From positions 1 to 64,000 of the forward strand of contig JAAVFI010000042.1 in NCBI GenBank assembly GCA_014800815.1: DNA of 64,000 bases, in the 5' to 3' direction. The notes under the pieces are model-generated. The model did no database searches. It had not been told where the DNA came from and saw only the letters and a list, made by a program, of their open reading frames with translations. Shown one piece after another: positions 50,457 through 59,533 of this stretch (position 1 is the stretch's first letter; the number at the start of each line of letters is the position of its first letter). This DNA comes from Bacteroidales bacterium. GTDB lineage: Bacteria; Bacteroidota; Bacteroidia; Bacteroidales; Muribaculaceae. Made by a program: the position numbers and the translations under genes.

Positions 50457-52303
50457 ATCTGCCACGCCCCGAAATAATGCAATTCATCGACCGGCTGCGC
50501 ATCGACCTCGAAGATGAGGAGCCCGACCCCCTGACGGGCTACGGAAGTATAGGCGAGCGCACCGAAGCCGAAACTCCGCTGCCCGACCTGCCCGTGGCGT
50601 TCATACCCGTGACAATGGTGGAGGACGCCGACTACAGCGCCGCCTGCGCCGACCCTATAGCATGGAAGAAACTCCGCTGCCGCCACGACTTCGAGTACTG
50701 GGCGGCGACCTGCGTCGTCATCAAGCACAAGATGTCGCCCTGCGACGTACCCTTCGTCCTCAACGCCCCGCAGCGGCGCACCCTGCAGGTACTCGAGAGT
50801 CAGCGCCTCGCAGACCGACCCATTCGCGCCGTCATACTCAAAGCTCGCCAGTGGGGCGGAAGCACCCTCGTGCAGATGTACATGGCATGGATTCAGTCGT
50901 GCCACCGCACCAACTGGAATTCAGTGATATGCGCCCACGTCAAAAACGCCTCATACACTATCCGCGGCATGTACAGCAAGATGCTGCGCCACTATCCACG
51001 CGAGCTCTGGGAGGGTGCCGACGAGCCTAAGTTCGTTCCCTTCGAGCGCAGCTCGGAGATTCGCGAGATAGCAGGCCGCTCGTGTCTGGTCACCACCGGC
51101 TCGTGCGAGAAACCCGACAACATCCGCGGCGGCGACTACGCCATGGCACATCTCAGTGAAGCCGCCTTCTGGCCCGACACCCCCACACGCTCGGCACGCT
51201 CCCTCATACGCTCGGTATCGGGCTCGATAGCCATGATACCCTACTCTCTCATCGTAGTAGAGTCCACAGCCAACGGCATCGGCGACTACTTCCACAACGA
51301 ATGGTTGCGCAGTAAGGCCGGACAGAGCGACAAGAGCCCCGTCTTCGTGCCGTGGTACGAGATATCTTTCTACCGCGCAAAGGGCGCCGACACCACCGAA
51401 ATCCTCGACTCCCTCACGCCCTACGAAAAGCAGATGTGGATGCGCGGAGCCACCTCGGAGATGATACGCTGGAGACGGTTGAAGATGAAAGAGCTCGCCA
51501 ACCCCGACGCGTTCAATGCCGAATATCCGGGCACCGATACGGAAGCTTTTGTCTCCGCTGAATCGTCGGTATTCTCAGCCGCGCACGTCGAGGCCCTGCG
51601 CAAGCAGTGCGTGCTCATGCCGCGCACGGGCGAAGTCGACTCATCGGGCCGCAGGTTTGCCGACGACCCCACGGGCGGCCTCTCCGTGTGGGAGCTGCCC
51701 CGCAAAGATGCCTCCTACGTTGCGGCAGTCGATGTAGGCGGACGCTCGGCGAAAGCCGACTGGTCGGTAGTGGCGGTAGTCGAGAGAGGCCCCGAGCCCA
51801 AAGTCGTAGCCCAGTGGCGCGGACACGTCGACCACGACATCCTCGCCGTCAAAGCCATGGAAATAGGACGCTTCTACAACGAGGCTCTCCTCGTAATCGA
51901 GAGCAACACTTTCGAGACCGATAACTACGGCGGCTCCGCCGACTCCAACCTCTTCATACTCTCGCGACTGGCCGAGGCCTACCCCAACGTCTATCGCCGT
52001 CAGAGCTTCGACCGCATCTCTGGTCGTCCCTCGCTGAAAGTCGGATTTCATACCAACCGCGCAACCAAGGGCCTGCTCATAGCCGGACTCATCGAAGCCG
52101 TTCGCGAGGGGCTGTATATAGAGCGCGACCCGGAGGCCTGCAACGAATTCCTCACCTACAGCCGACGCCCCAACGGCTCCTACGCGGCAAAGGAAGGCCA
52201 CCACGACGATATACTCATGACCCGTGCTATCGCACTGCAGGTGATTCGCTCCGAAGCCGCCTCGGCCACTGCCGACGGATTCTCGTTCACCCAGCACTGG
52301 TAA
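50453..52303 (+). CDS. Phage-type large terminase (TerL)
   Basis: A 616-residue DNA-packaging motor protein. The frame is open upstream to 49988, but the ATG at 50453 overlaps the previous stop and gives the natural start MNLPRPEIMQFIDRL. The ATPase part has the deviant Walker A KARQWGGSTL (about residue 130) and Walker B-like MAHLSEAAFW (about 231). The nuclease part keeps the acidic residues in VAAVDVGG (about 425), VIESNTFETDN (about 481) and HHDDILMT (about 583), so it looks intact. Besides the gene before it, no portal, capsid, small terminase, integrase or lysis gene is near. That is unusual for a prophage and suggests a domesticated pair or a remnant under selection. Confidence 0.85.
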   Translation: MNLPRPEIMQFIDRLRIDLEDEEPDPLTGYGSIGERTEAETPLPDLPVAFIPVTMVEDADYSAACADPIAWKKLRCRHDFEYWAATCVVIKHKMSPCDVPFVLNAPQRRTLQVLESQRLADRPIRAVILKARQWGGSTLVQMYMAWIQSCHRTNWNSVICAHVKNASYTIRGMYSKMLRHYPRELWEGADEPKFVPFERSSEIREIAGRSCLVTTGSCEKPDNIRGGDYAMAHLSEAAFWPDTPTRSARSLIRSVSGSIAMIPYSLIVVESTANGIGDYFHNEWLRSKAGQSDKSPVFVPWYEISFYRAKGADTTEILDSLTPYEKQMWMRGATSEMIRWRRLKMKELANPDAFNAEYPGTDTEAFVSAESSVFSAAHVEALRKQCVLMPRTGEVDSSGRRFADDPTGGLSVWELPRKDASYVAAVDVGGRSAKADWSVVAVVERGPEPKVVAQWRGHVDHDILAVKAMEIGRFYNEALLVIESNTFETDNYGGSADSNLFILSRLAEAYPNVYRRQSFDRISGRPSLKVGFHTNRATKGLLIAGLIEAVREGLYIERDPEACNEFLTYSRRPNGSYAAKEGHHDDILMTRAIALQVIRSEAASATADGFSFTQHW

Positions 52304-52309
52304 AAACTA

Positions 52310-52344
52310 CAGGCGGCGTGCCAATCGGATTGACACGCCGCCTG
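52310..52344. terminator. Bidirectional hairpin terminator
   Basis: An 11 bp perfect stem (CAGGCGGCGTG at 52310-52320 with CACGCCGCCTG at 52334-52344), loop 13, between the convergent terminase gene and the RCC1 gene. Confidence 0.8.
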
Positions 52345-52376
52345 ATATTTGTATGGTACTAAGAAATACTCTTAAA

Positions 52377-55169
52377 TTACTTTACGAGGACTTTCTTGCC
52401 GCCCACGATGTAGAGACCTGCAGGGAGTGTGCTTGCGCTCTCACCGGGTGCGAGAGTAGCCACACGACGGCCTGCGAGGTTGTACACTGCGCGGGGAGCT
52501 TCGAGTGCGTCAGCTGCTACAGCATCTTCAACACCTGATTCTGCCTTAACGATAGTGAACATGTTCCAGTAGTCGCTTGCGAGGAATGCCTCGTATGCAT
52601 CTTCGGGAACGATTACTGTGAGTGACTTCGGATCGGCGGGCTCGATAAACGAGGGAAGTGCGTTCATCGAATAGGTGGGTGCGGTTGTGCCGCTGTAGAG
52701 GCTCCAGTCGATAGTGGTGAGCGAGGTGCAACGGTCAAACATTTCCTTGTTGAGCACGAGTGTCTCGGGGAACTTGACAGTTGTCAGAGCCGAGCAGTTG
52801 TAGAACGCATCGTTGGTCTCGGTGAGGCCGGTGCAGCCTGAGAGGTCAATCGAGGTGAGTGCGGTGCAACCCTGGAAGGCCTGGACGAACGAAGTGAAGT
52901 TCGCTGCCTGGTCGGCGGCAGGCATAAGCACAGTGGTGAGGGCGGTGTAGTTCTGGAATACACCCTTGTCGGATGTGCCGAAGAGAGCACCTGGTACCTG
53001 CATTTTGAGCTTGGTGTTAGCTGCAATCTCAGCTGCGGTCATATCGAGAGATTCGAGGGTACCGTTAGCTGCGGTGAGTCCGCCGGCTGTACCGAGAGCC
53101 TTGGCGAGAGCTGCAAACTTATCGGTATTCCAAGCGCCGGTGAGGATTACGTGAACGGCATCCTGAAGCGATGCGGGAATTGCGTCGGCATCGACTGTGT
53201 AGGTGCCGGGAGCAGCTGCCATCATCACATTGAATTCTTTCCAGAAAGAATCGGTTGTGAACGATTCGTAAGCCGCAGCGGGCACGATAAGTGTGATCTT
53301 AGCGGCGCTGCCGGGAGCGAATACTGTTCCGTAGAAGGGGTTGAAGCCGTCGATGCTGGGGAAGACGGGAGCTTCTGTGCCTTCGAAGGTGCTCCAGTCG
53401 ATAAGGGTGAGCACATCGCAGCCGCCGAAGCAACGGTCGTCGATAGCGAATTTGCCGGGGAGAACGATAGTGGTGAGAGCCGAACAGTTCTGAACAGCCA
53501 TTTCGCTCTTTTCTACGCCTGCCCACTTGGAGAGGTTGAGCTCAACGAGCGACTTGCAGTTCTGGAAAGCCTGGTCGAGATCGGTTACGTTCACGAGGTC
53601 GTCAACGTTTACAGAAACAAGCTTGTTGTCGTTGAGGAACGCTGCGTTGAGGCTGGTGATGTTCTTTACCGATTCGTTGGCGGGGAAGATTACTGTCTCG
53701 AGTGCGTGGCAGTTGTAGAAGACTTTTTCAAGAGAAGTGTTCTCTGCGAAAGTAGCCTGCGACATGTCGACGATAGCAAGGGTTTCGTTGTAGGTGTAAC
53801 CCATGAAGTTGCCGGCGTTGCCGAGGGGTGCGTTGAGTTTCTTGAGGTCTGCTGTCGACCATTCGCCGGTGAGAACGATTTTCTCTACGCCGGCAAGAGA
53901 AGCGGGGATATTGGCTGCGTCGAATTCAGCGCCTGCTGCTACTTCTTCGGGAAGAGCGGCAACCTCGATAGGAGTGGTCTTGTAAGCTCCGAGGAGGTTT
54001 TCGGGCTCTGATGTGCCGAGCTGACCCCATGAGTTGCTGCCCCAGCCGTAGAGTGTGCCGTCGGTAGCGAGGGTTACTGCAAAATTCTGGCCGCAGGAAA
54101 CACTTGAAAGCTCTACGGGTTCTGCGAAAAGAACTTCCTGAGGAGTGGTATATACTGTCACATCTGCGTCGCCACGGTCTACACCGGTGCCGTTACCGAG
54201 CTCGCCGCAGTAGTTGTAGCCCCATGCATAAGCCTTGGTAGCTGTTGTGCCTTCGCCCACGAGTGCAACACGTACAAACTGGCTGCCCGAGAAGTCGATG
54301 ACCTTACCGCTGAGAGCTGTCACCTGAGTGGGCTCGTCGGTGTTTACCCATTCCTCGCCGTTTTTATTGAGTTCGAGGCCGAGCATATCCTTTGCATTGT
54401 CGCCCCAGGCCCAGAGAGTACCGTCGGCCTTGATAGCGTACGAAGCCTCTTCGATAGCATAAATCTTCACCCAGTCTGCTGCATCTGCAACCTTCACGGG
54501 CACATTATTATAGCCGAGGTGTACGCCGAGAGCACGGCTGCTGCCGTTGCCTGCGCCCCAGATAGAACCGTCTTTCTTGAGCATAAGAGAGTGGTCGGAG
54601 CCGATAGATACGCTCACCCAGTCGTTGTCGGTACCTACCTGTACGGGTACTGCATGTACTTCGTAGTCTCCTACACCGAGACAGCCGATGCTGTTTTTAC
54701 CCCAGCCCCAGAGAGTACCGTCGGTCTTAACGGCGAGAGCATCGTAGTTCATACCGCCGTTAGAGGTTGCTACGGTTGCCCAGTCGGCGTCTGTACCGAT
54801 CTGTGCGGGGAGAACCTGAGCTGCAGAGCTGTTGGTACCGAGCACGCCGCCTTCGGCAGTACCGGTAGACCACAGAGTACCATCTTCCTTAATGAAGAAT
54901 GCACGACCACTGCCGCCTGCTGCATATTTCCACTTTGCATCGGTGCCGATCTGAGTCGGGGTAGATACTTTGCCGGGAGTTTTAGAACCGTTGCCGAGTT
55001 CGCCGTATTCGGCAGAACCCCATGCCCACAGCGAGCCGTCTGCCTTGATAGCATAAGTCTGCTCTGAGCCGGCAGATACGAAGCTCCAGCCGTTGCCTTC
55101 TGCTGCATACGCATTCAGAGTGCAGCCGAGAAGCGCGGTGGTGCATACCACTGAGAATAGCTTTTTCAT
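52377..55169 (-). CDS. RCC1-repeat and LRR fusion surface protein
   Basis: A 930-residue exported protein. The signal peptide ends at NAYA (residue 22). Residues 25-390 hold about seven RCC1-type blades (YAIKADGSLWAWGSAEYGEL, LAVKTDGTLWGWGKNSIGCL, VTLATDGTLYGWGSNSWGQL), enough for one closed beta-propeller. Residues 420-880 hold BspA-like leucine-rich repeats in two similar blocks, each opening with IPASL and VxxIVLTGxW and closing with LTxIVPxxAYE. The tail (VYNLAGRRVA, LYIVGGKKVLVK) is of the shared sorting type. Both repeat kinds bind ligands, so this is probably a surface binding protein. It lies 32 bp after the PKD-like gene in the same transcript. Confidence 0.85.
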   Translation of the reverse strand: MKKLFSVVCTTALLGCTLNAYAAEGNGWSFVSAGSEQTYAIKADGSLWAWGSAEYGELGNGSKTPGKVSTPTQIGTDAKWKYAAGGSGRAFFIKEDGTLWSTGTAEGGVLGTNSSAAQVLPAQIGTDADWATVATSNGGMNYDALAVKTDGTLWGWGKNSIGCLGVGDYEVHAVPVQVGTDNDWVSVSIGSDHSLMLKKDGSIWGAGNGSSRALGVHLGYNNVPVKVADAADWVKIYAIEEASYAIKADGTLWAWGDNAKDMLGLELNKNGEEWVNTDEPTQVTALSGKVIDFSGSQFVRVALVGEGTTATKAYAWGYNYCGELGNGTGVDRGDADVTVYTTPQEVLFAEPVELSSVSCGQNFAVTLATDGTLYGWGSNSWGQLGTSEPENLLGAYKTTPIEVAALPEEVAAGAEFDAANIPASLAGVEKIVLTGEWSTADLKKLNAPLGNAGNFMGYTYNETLAIVDMSQATFAENTSLEKVFYNCHALETVIFPANESVKNITSLNAAFLNDNKLVSVNVDDLVNVTDLDQAFQNCKSLVELNLSKWAGVEKSEMAVQNCSALTTIVLPGKFAIDDRCFGGCDVLTLIDWSTFEGTEAPVFPSIDGFNPFYGTVFAPGSAAKITLIVPAAAYESFTTDSFWKEFNVMMAAAPGTYTVDADAIPASLQDAVHVILTGAWNTDKFAALAKALGTAGGLTAANGTLESLDMTAAEIAANTKLKMQVPGALFGTSDKGVFQNYTALTTVLMPAADQAANFTSFVQAFQGCTALTSIDLSGCTGLTETNDAFYNCSALTTVKFPETLVLNKEMFDRCTSLTTIDWSLYSGTTAPTYSMNALPSFIEPADPKSLTVIVPEDAYEAFLASDYWNMFTIVKAESGVEDAVAADALEAPRAVYNLAGRRVATLAPGESASTLPAGLYIVGGKKVLVK

Positions 55170-55201
55170 AATTTAAGTCTATTAAGGAATAGTAATTTTT
55201 T

Positions 55202-56536
55202 TTATTTCACGAATTTAGCGGACGAACCGTCGGCAGCAGCCACGATATAGACGCCCTTGGCGAGGCCCGATACGTTGAAGAGAGCGCCTCCGTTGGCAGC
55301 CTCTGCAGAGAGCTTGCATACACCGTTGAGCGAGTACACCGATACGGTTCCGTCGGCAATGCCGGTTACGGTCACGATGTCGCCCTCACGGCTGAGTGCT
55401 ATTTTCGAAGCTGTAGAGTCGAGCACTACATCTTCTACGCCTGCGGGAGTTTCGGCACCGCGGACGAGAGGACAGATCCAGAAGTTGTAGCTCTTATACT
55501 TGCCGGTGAAGCCGTCGGGAGCCGAGCCGCCGAACATCGATACGGGGCGTGCGTAGTCCGACTCACCTCCGATACGGGCAAATGAATTGTGAGCAAGCGC
55601 ATTGGTATATTCTTCTGTTTCAAGAGAGCGTGCGGGAAGCACATCGGTTGCAATCACGAAGTCGTCGGTTACATCCACACCGGGGGTCGACTCAAAGCCT
55701 TCTATAGCGAAGAAGAGGTAAGGATAGCCTTCACAGTTCAGAGGACGTGAATATACCTGAGTATATACCGCATAGTCCTTGATAGGAGAGTACACGCCAT
55801 CTTCGCGGGTCTTGTAAGATGAGAGAGGAAGAACGTCGACATCAACAGCTCCCATAGCACCGTAGAGACCGGTCATCAGGAAGTATGTGTCGCCGATATA
55901 GGGGAGATATACCATAGAGGTAATGGACTTGCCGGCAGGAGCCTTGGGCTGATTCACGGTGTAGATGTTCACACCGTCTACATACATGTCGGCCGATGAA
56001 AAACGGTAGAAGTTGCCCACACCTACGATGTCGCGGTTGTTAGAGCCGCCGAGGTAGCCGTTACCGGGTCCGTAAGTGGCAGCACCGAGGCCGTAGGTCT
56101 TGCCCCATTCGCGGTTATCGGAGTGACAAAGTTCGGCCACGCCGCCTACCTTTATCTTAAGGTCTTGAGTGAAAGTCTTCTCACCCGACGCATACTTTGC
56201 AGTAAGGGTAGGGAAAGAATAAGTGCCGGGAGTGGAATATACAGCTGTAAGATTTTCTGTATCAGCATTGTCCGCACCGGGAACTGTCCACTTGTATTCA
56301 GTGGCACCCTCTGTCGAGGTATTTTTGAAATACACTTTAGATCCTACAGGTACCCAAATCCATGCACCATCGTTGATGGGGTTGGTAGTAACGAAGTTGG
56401 CGGCGGGAAAGGGCACACCGGCTTCCTGAGTAATTGTACCGTAGTAGGAGAGAGTGGCGGGGAGATCGTACGATGCCTGCTGGGCAGAGGCCGAAAGCAT
56501 GGCGAGTACAGCAACAGGAGCTAAAAGTCTCTTCAT
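55202..56536 (-). CDS. Secreted PKD-like domain protein
   Basis: A 444-residue exported protein. The signal peptide ends at ASAQQ (residue 20). Residues 60-135 (GSKVYFKNTSTEGATEYKWT, then YSTPGTYSFPTLTA) form a PKD-type domain, a common spacer or binding fold of surface proteins. The region after it (residues 145-370) is not recognised. The tail (VSVYSLNGVCKL, GVYIVAAADG, SAKFVK) is of the shared sorting type. It is the first gene of a two-gene unit with the RCC1-LRR protein. Confidence 0.78.
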   Translation of the reverse strand: MKRLLAPVAVLAMLSASAQQASYDLPATLSYYGTITQEAGVPFPAANFVTTNPINDGAWIWVPVGSKVYFKNTSTEGATEYKWTVPGADNADTENLTAVYSTPGTYSFPTLTAKYASGEKTFTQDLKIKVGGVAELCHSDNREWGKTYGLGAATYGPGNGYLGGSNNRDIVGVGNFYRFSSADMYVDGVNIYTVNQPKAPAGKSITSMVYLPYIGDTYFLMTGLYGAMGAVDVDVLPLSSYKTREDGVYSPIKDYAVYTQVYSRPLNCEGYPYLFFAIEGFESTPGVDVTDDFVIATDVLPARSLETEEYTNALAHNSFARIGGESDYARPVSMFGGSAPDGFTGKYKSYNFWICPLVRGAETPAGVEDVVLDSTASKIALSREGDIVTVTGIADGTVSVYSLNGVCKLSAEAANGGALFNVSGLAKGVYIVAAADGSSAKFVK

Positions 56537-56636
56537 TTAATAAATTTAGATTATTGTATATTAAAATTTCTTATTGGTCTATGTCATTTTGCCCCGATTT
56601 TCTTCAGCGAAAATCTTTGTGCAATAATATCACATG

Positions 56637-56644
56637 CAAAGGTA
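56637..56644 (-). promoter_or_regulatory. -7 box upstream of the PKD-like gene
   Basis: Minus strand TACCTTTG, an exact canonical -7 box, 100 bp before the start codon. No TTG is at the standard distance. A leader of about 93 nt follows; no riboswitch is recognised in it. Confidence 0.55.
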
Positions 56645-56767
56645 GTCAAAAAAATGCGATTTTTCGCACTTCCAAAAACAAAATGCCACAAAAATATACC
56701 ATAAATCCCGCCCGACCCCTTGTCAAACCCCGTTTACTCCCTGATTATATGCAAGATACACAACAAA

Positions 56768-56810
56768 CCGGACCCCAAAAGTTTTTTACAAAAAAACTCT
56801 TGGAGTCCGG
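56768..56810 (-). terminator. Terminator after the 518-residue protein gene
   Basis: A 20 bp stem with few mismatches (56768-56787 with 56791-56810), which includes a run of six T paired with six A, and a 3-base loop. Confidence 0.8.
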
Positions 56811-56843
56811 CCAACATGCAATATTTATAACTCTACTTCTGCC

Positions 56844-58400
56844 TTATTTATATAGCACCTTTTTTACGCTGCCGCCCTGCTTTACTATAAGCAGCTGACC
56901 GCGCACGGGTTCTTTGATTTTCAATCCCTGAAGATTATAGTACTCGATAGCTCCGTCTTCCTGTCCGTCGGCGCTCACAAGCTCTGCCGAAGCGGCACCG
57001 GGAAGTGTCACCACAAGTGCGCGGCCATAAAGCTCTGCAGGCGAAGTCAGAATCTTCACGCAGAGGAGCCCGCAGTCTTCCGAGCCGGCATCGAACGATA
57101 TCACGCCGTCCTTGAGCTTGCCCCACAATTCTGCAGGGACTGCATCAGCCGAGAATCCGTCGGCAAGATAGTCGTAAGCCTGAGTAAAGTGCACTATCGG
57201 ATATGCGCCGTAGTAGAAGCCGCACTCAGAGTCGCTTATGAATACTCGCTCGGGGTCGGTCGCGTCGATTGTGAGATAATGTACAGCCGTCTTGTCAAGT
57301 CGCACATTTGTGAAGTTGAGATTCCAGTAAGGCGAGGTACTGCCGTAAGGATTGAGCACACGGTAGAGGCCCGGTTGGCTCTGCGACTCCTGTATCTCTA
57401 CTGCGTAAGTATAGTCCTCTTCTTTCAGCACGGCGCCGACATTATTCTTGATATCGGCCTCGAGGAATTTCGAGATAAAACCGTCGGTAAACGTTCCCGT
57501 GCCGAGGGTCTTCCAGTCGGGGTCGTAGCTGAGAGTCTGGCTGCCCATCTGATATGTTGCCCCTGCGGCCTTATAGGTGAGGTAGACCATGGTATATGTA
57601 CCCTTCTTGCCGCTGAACGGGAGCGCTGCTGAGCCGTCTTCAGTCAAGGTCACACAGTCGAGAGTGCCGTTGTTCATACCCTCTGCAATGCTGCGGATGC
57701 TCGAAGGGGTACCCTCGCACACAGTCATCTTGATTGCAGAAAGGTCGTTGAGCTTCACATCCAGGTTATAGTAGTGTGTGCCGTCGGCCTCACTGAACGA
57801 TGATCCGCCGAACTCGGGAGTATAGTTCTTGAACTCGGGGCGGTGGAGCTTGATAGTCTCGGGGCCCTGAGCCTGATCCTGATAGAACGCATCGAGGAAC
57901 GGTACATTGCCGTCATCGTAGTGATAGTACGAGTAGATATGGAATGTGCCGGTCTCCTGGCGGAAATACGACGAGCTTTCATACTCCAGTGCATATTCGG
58001 GATTGTTGGGGAAGAATGTCTCGTAGTAAGTCTGGGCGTCGCACAGGTAGATAGACTTTTCTTCGCCGTAAACATCAAAACTTTCTACAAATGTATCGTC
58101 AATCCAGATTGCCACATCATCGGCTGTAGGTGCGTGCACCCCGAAGTGGGCATTGATGATTAAATCGACGGGAGCATTGCCCTCGGAGTCGCCGAACATT
58201 CCGTTGATACGGAACTGCACGCGGTCGGGGTTGGCGGTATCTTCGCGACGGTCTACTTTAAGACCCGTCTGAGGCTGCTTGTACCAGTAGTGAGGCTCAA
58301 AAGTAGCGTCACAATATTCCTCCCATTCGGTCCACGCCGCAAAGGCGCTGACACTCTGAAAGAGGACCAATAGAAATGCTATAGCACTTATTTTCTTCAT
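56844..58400 (-). CDS. Secreted protein with sorting-like tail, unknown
   Basis: A 518-residue exported protein. The signal peptide ends at SAFA (residue 21). The body has beta-strand character with many aromatic and acidic residues (WTEWEEYCDATFEPHYWYK, VQFRINGMFGDSEGNAPVDL) and no recognised catalytic motif. The tail (YYNLQGLKIKEPVRGQLLIV, ending VKKVLYK) is of the shared sorting type. Its start lies 10 bp after the stop of the broken gene at 58411-59136, so the two were probably one operon. If that promoter is the only one, the break upstream may reduce its translation. Confidence 0.7.
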   Translation of the reverse strand: MKKISAIAFLLVLFQSVSAFAAWTEWEEYCDATFEPHYWYKQPQTGLKVDRREDTANPDRVQFRINGMFGDSEGNAPVDLIINAHFGVHAPTADDVAIWIDDTFVESFDVYGEEKSIYLCDAQTYYETFFPNNPEYALEYESSSYFRQETGTFHIYSYYHYDDGNVPFLDAFYQDQAQGPETIKLHRPEFKNYTPEFGGSSFSEADGTHYYNLDVKLNDLSAIKMTVCEGTPSSIRSIAEGMNNGTLDCVTLTEDGSAALPFSGKKGTYTMVYLTYKAAGATYQMGSQTLSYDPDWKTLGTGTFTDGFISKFLEADIKNNVGAVLKEEDYTYAVEIQESQSQPGLYRVLNPYGSTSPYWNLNFTNVRLDKTAVHYLTIDATDPERVFISDSECGFYYGAYPIVHFTQAYDYLADGFSADAVPAELWGKLKDGVISFDAGSEDCGLLCVKILTSPAELYGRALVVTLPGAASAELVSADGQEDGAIEYYNLQGLKIKEPVRGQLLIVKQGGSVKKVLYK

Positions 58401-58410
58401 TTTTCAGATA

Positions 58411-59136
58411 TTAATATATTACTTTTGTTGCTTTGCCGCCCGATACCTTTACATATACGCCGCGGGCGGGCTTGCCCGACACTACGTTGCCGCGGAGGTC
58501 GTAGAGCACGGTTGCAGCAGCATCGACAGCCACGGAGGTCACGCCGGTTTCGATATCGACCATTTTGTCTACCTTGAAGCCGGTGGCGTACATACCGTAA
58601 TTCTCTGCCTCGGAGAAGCAGTTGAATCCGAAATAGTACTCACCCGTTTCGTCGGGAGTCACCGATTCTGTAAATTTGGTGAATGTATAAGACGAGAAGC
58701 CGGTACGCTCTACGAGAGTTGTGCCGCTTTCGGCAAGTTCTGCAGCATTGGCCGTAGTACCCATTACAAGCTTGAAGTTTTCGGGGTCGCCGTTCGAGGC
58801 TGCGGCAGCCCAAACGGTTATAGTTGCCCTCAAGTTCGACAGCAGGCGATACTGCCCATGCGTCAGTATCATTATCATCGTCGTAATCTACACCTATGCC
58901 GTTGTCACAGCCTGTAAAATCGTAGTGAGTATCCTTCCAATACTGATAAAGGGCCGGATTTCCTGAAACGTCCTCCCAATCCATAGTTCCGCCAAGGTGC
59001 GAGAAAGTCCAGTCGGTCATATCGCTGGAATAGACTGTTTCGGGGGTCAGGCCCTCGTCTTCACTTGCATACAGCGATATCGACGATGAGAGGGCCAATA
59101 AAGCTATTAGAGAATTCAGGCGTAAATTTTTTTCAT
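58411..59136 (-). pseudogene. Secreted choice-of-anchor J-like protein, broken by two frame breaks
   Basis: Two frames together encode one secreted protein. The expected start ATG (59136-59134) is followed by a run of seven A (59133-59127). One more A would join it in frame to a perfect signal peptide (KNLRLNSLIALLALSSSISL, then YASEDEG), whereas as written a stop comes after six codons. A second break near 58820-58830 separates the N-terminal part (ending AWAVSPAVELEGN) from the rest (TITVWAAAASNGDPENFKLV to the tail ending KATKVIY). The body resembles cleaved-adhesin/choice-of-anchor J domains, and the tail is of the shared sorting type. The cause could be decay, slippage-type phase variation at the A run, or sequencing error. 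The gene has a proper promoter at 59199-59227. Confidence 0.75.
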
Positions 59137-59198
59137 AAGCTAAGTAAGTCTTGTAAATTAGTTTAAATCCGGTTTTTTGACATTTATTAATCCAGTGG

Positions 59199-59227
59199 CA
59201 AAATTATATAAATAGTGCTTAAACCCA
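59199..59227 (-). promoter_or_regulatory. Promoter for the broken secreted-protein gene
   Basis: Minus strand: TTG at 59227-59225, an 18 bp spacer, TAATTTTG at 59206-59199. The 59137-59533 gap otherwise holds no gene. Confidence 0.5.
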
Positions 59228-59521
59228 AAATTTATGTATAACGTTTAATATTTATTAACAGTGCCAAGTCATCACATACCCAACACACATAGCACTTTGC
59301 CGCCAACACGCCCTCCTCCCCACCTCCTATTTACCTATGAATGTGTATTTTTCGGCAATCCAAAATCTTTTACATTTGATATTGCCTGATATCTCGAGCA
59401 ATCACGGCTTCCTAAACCCCTCGATTAGCTAAAGTAATGTGATTCCTTTATGACTGCTTCAAAATGTTCTTGGGGTTCATATTTGACAGGATGTAGATAG
59501 CTGACATTCAAGAATTTTTAG

Positions 59522-59529
59522 TAATTTTG
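59522..59529 (+). promoter_or_regulatory. -7 box for the Doc-unit DNA-binding protein
   Basis: TAATTTTG only 4 bp before the ATG at 59534; no good -33 TTG is seen. Such closeness suggests a leaderless transcript, as for the gene starting at 4488. Confidence 0.45.
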
Positions 59530-59533
59530 TATT

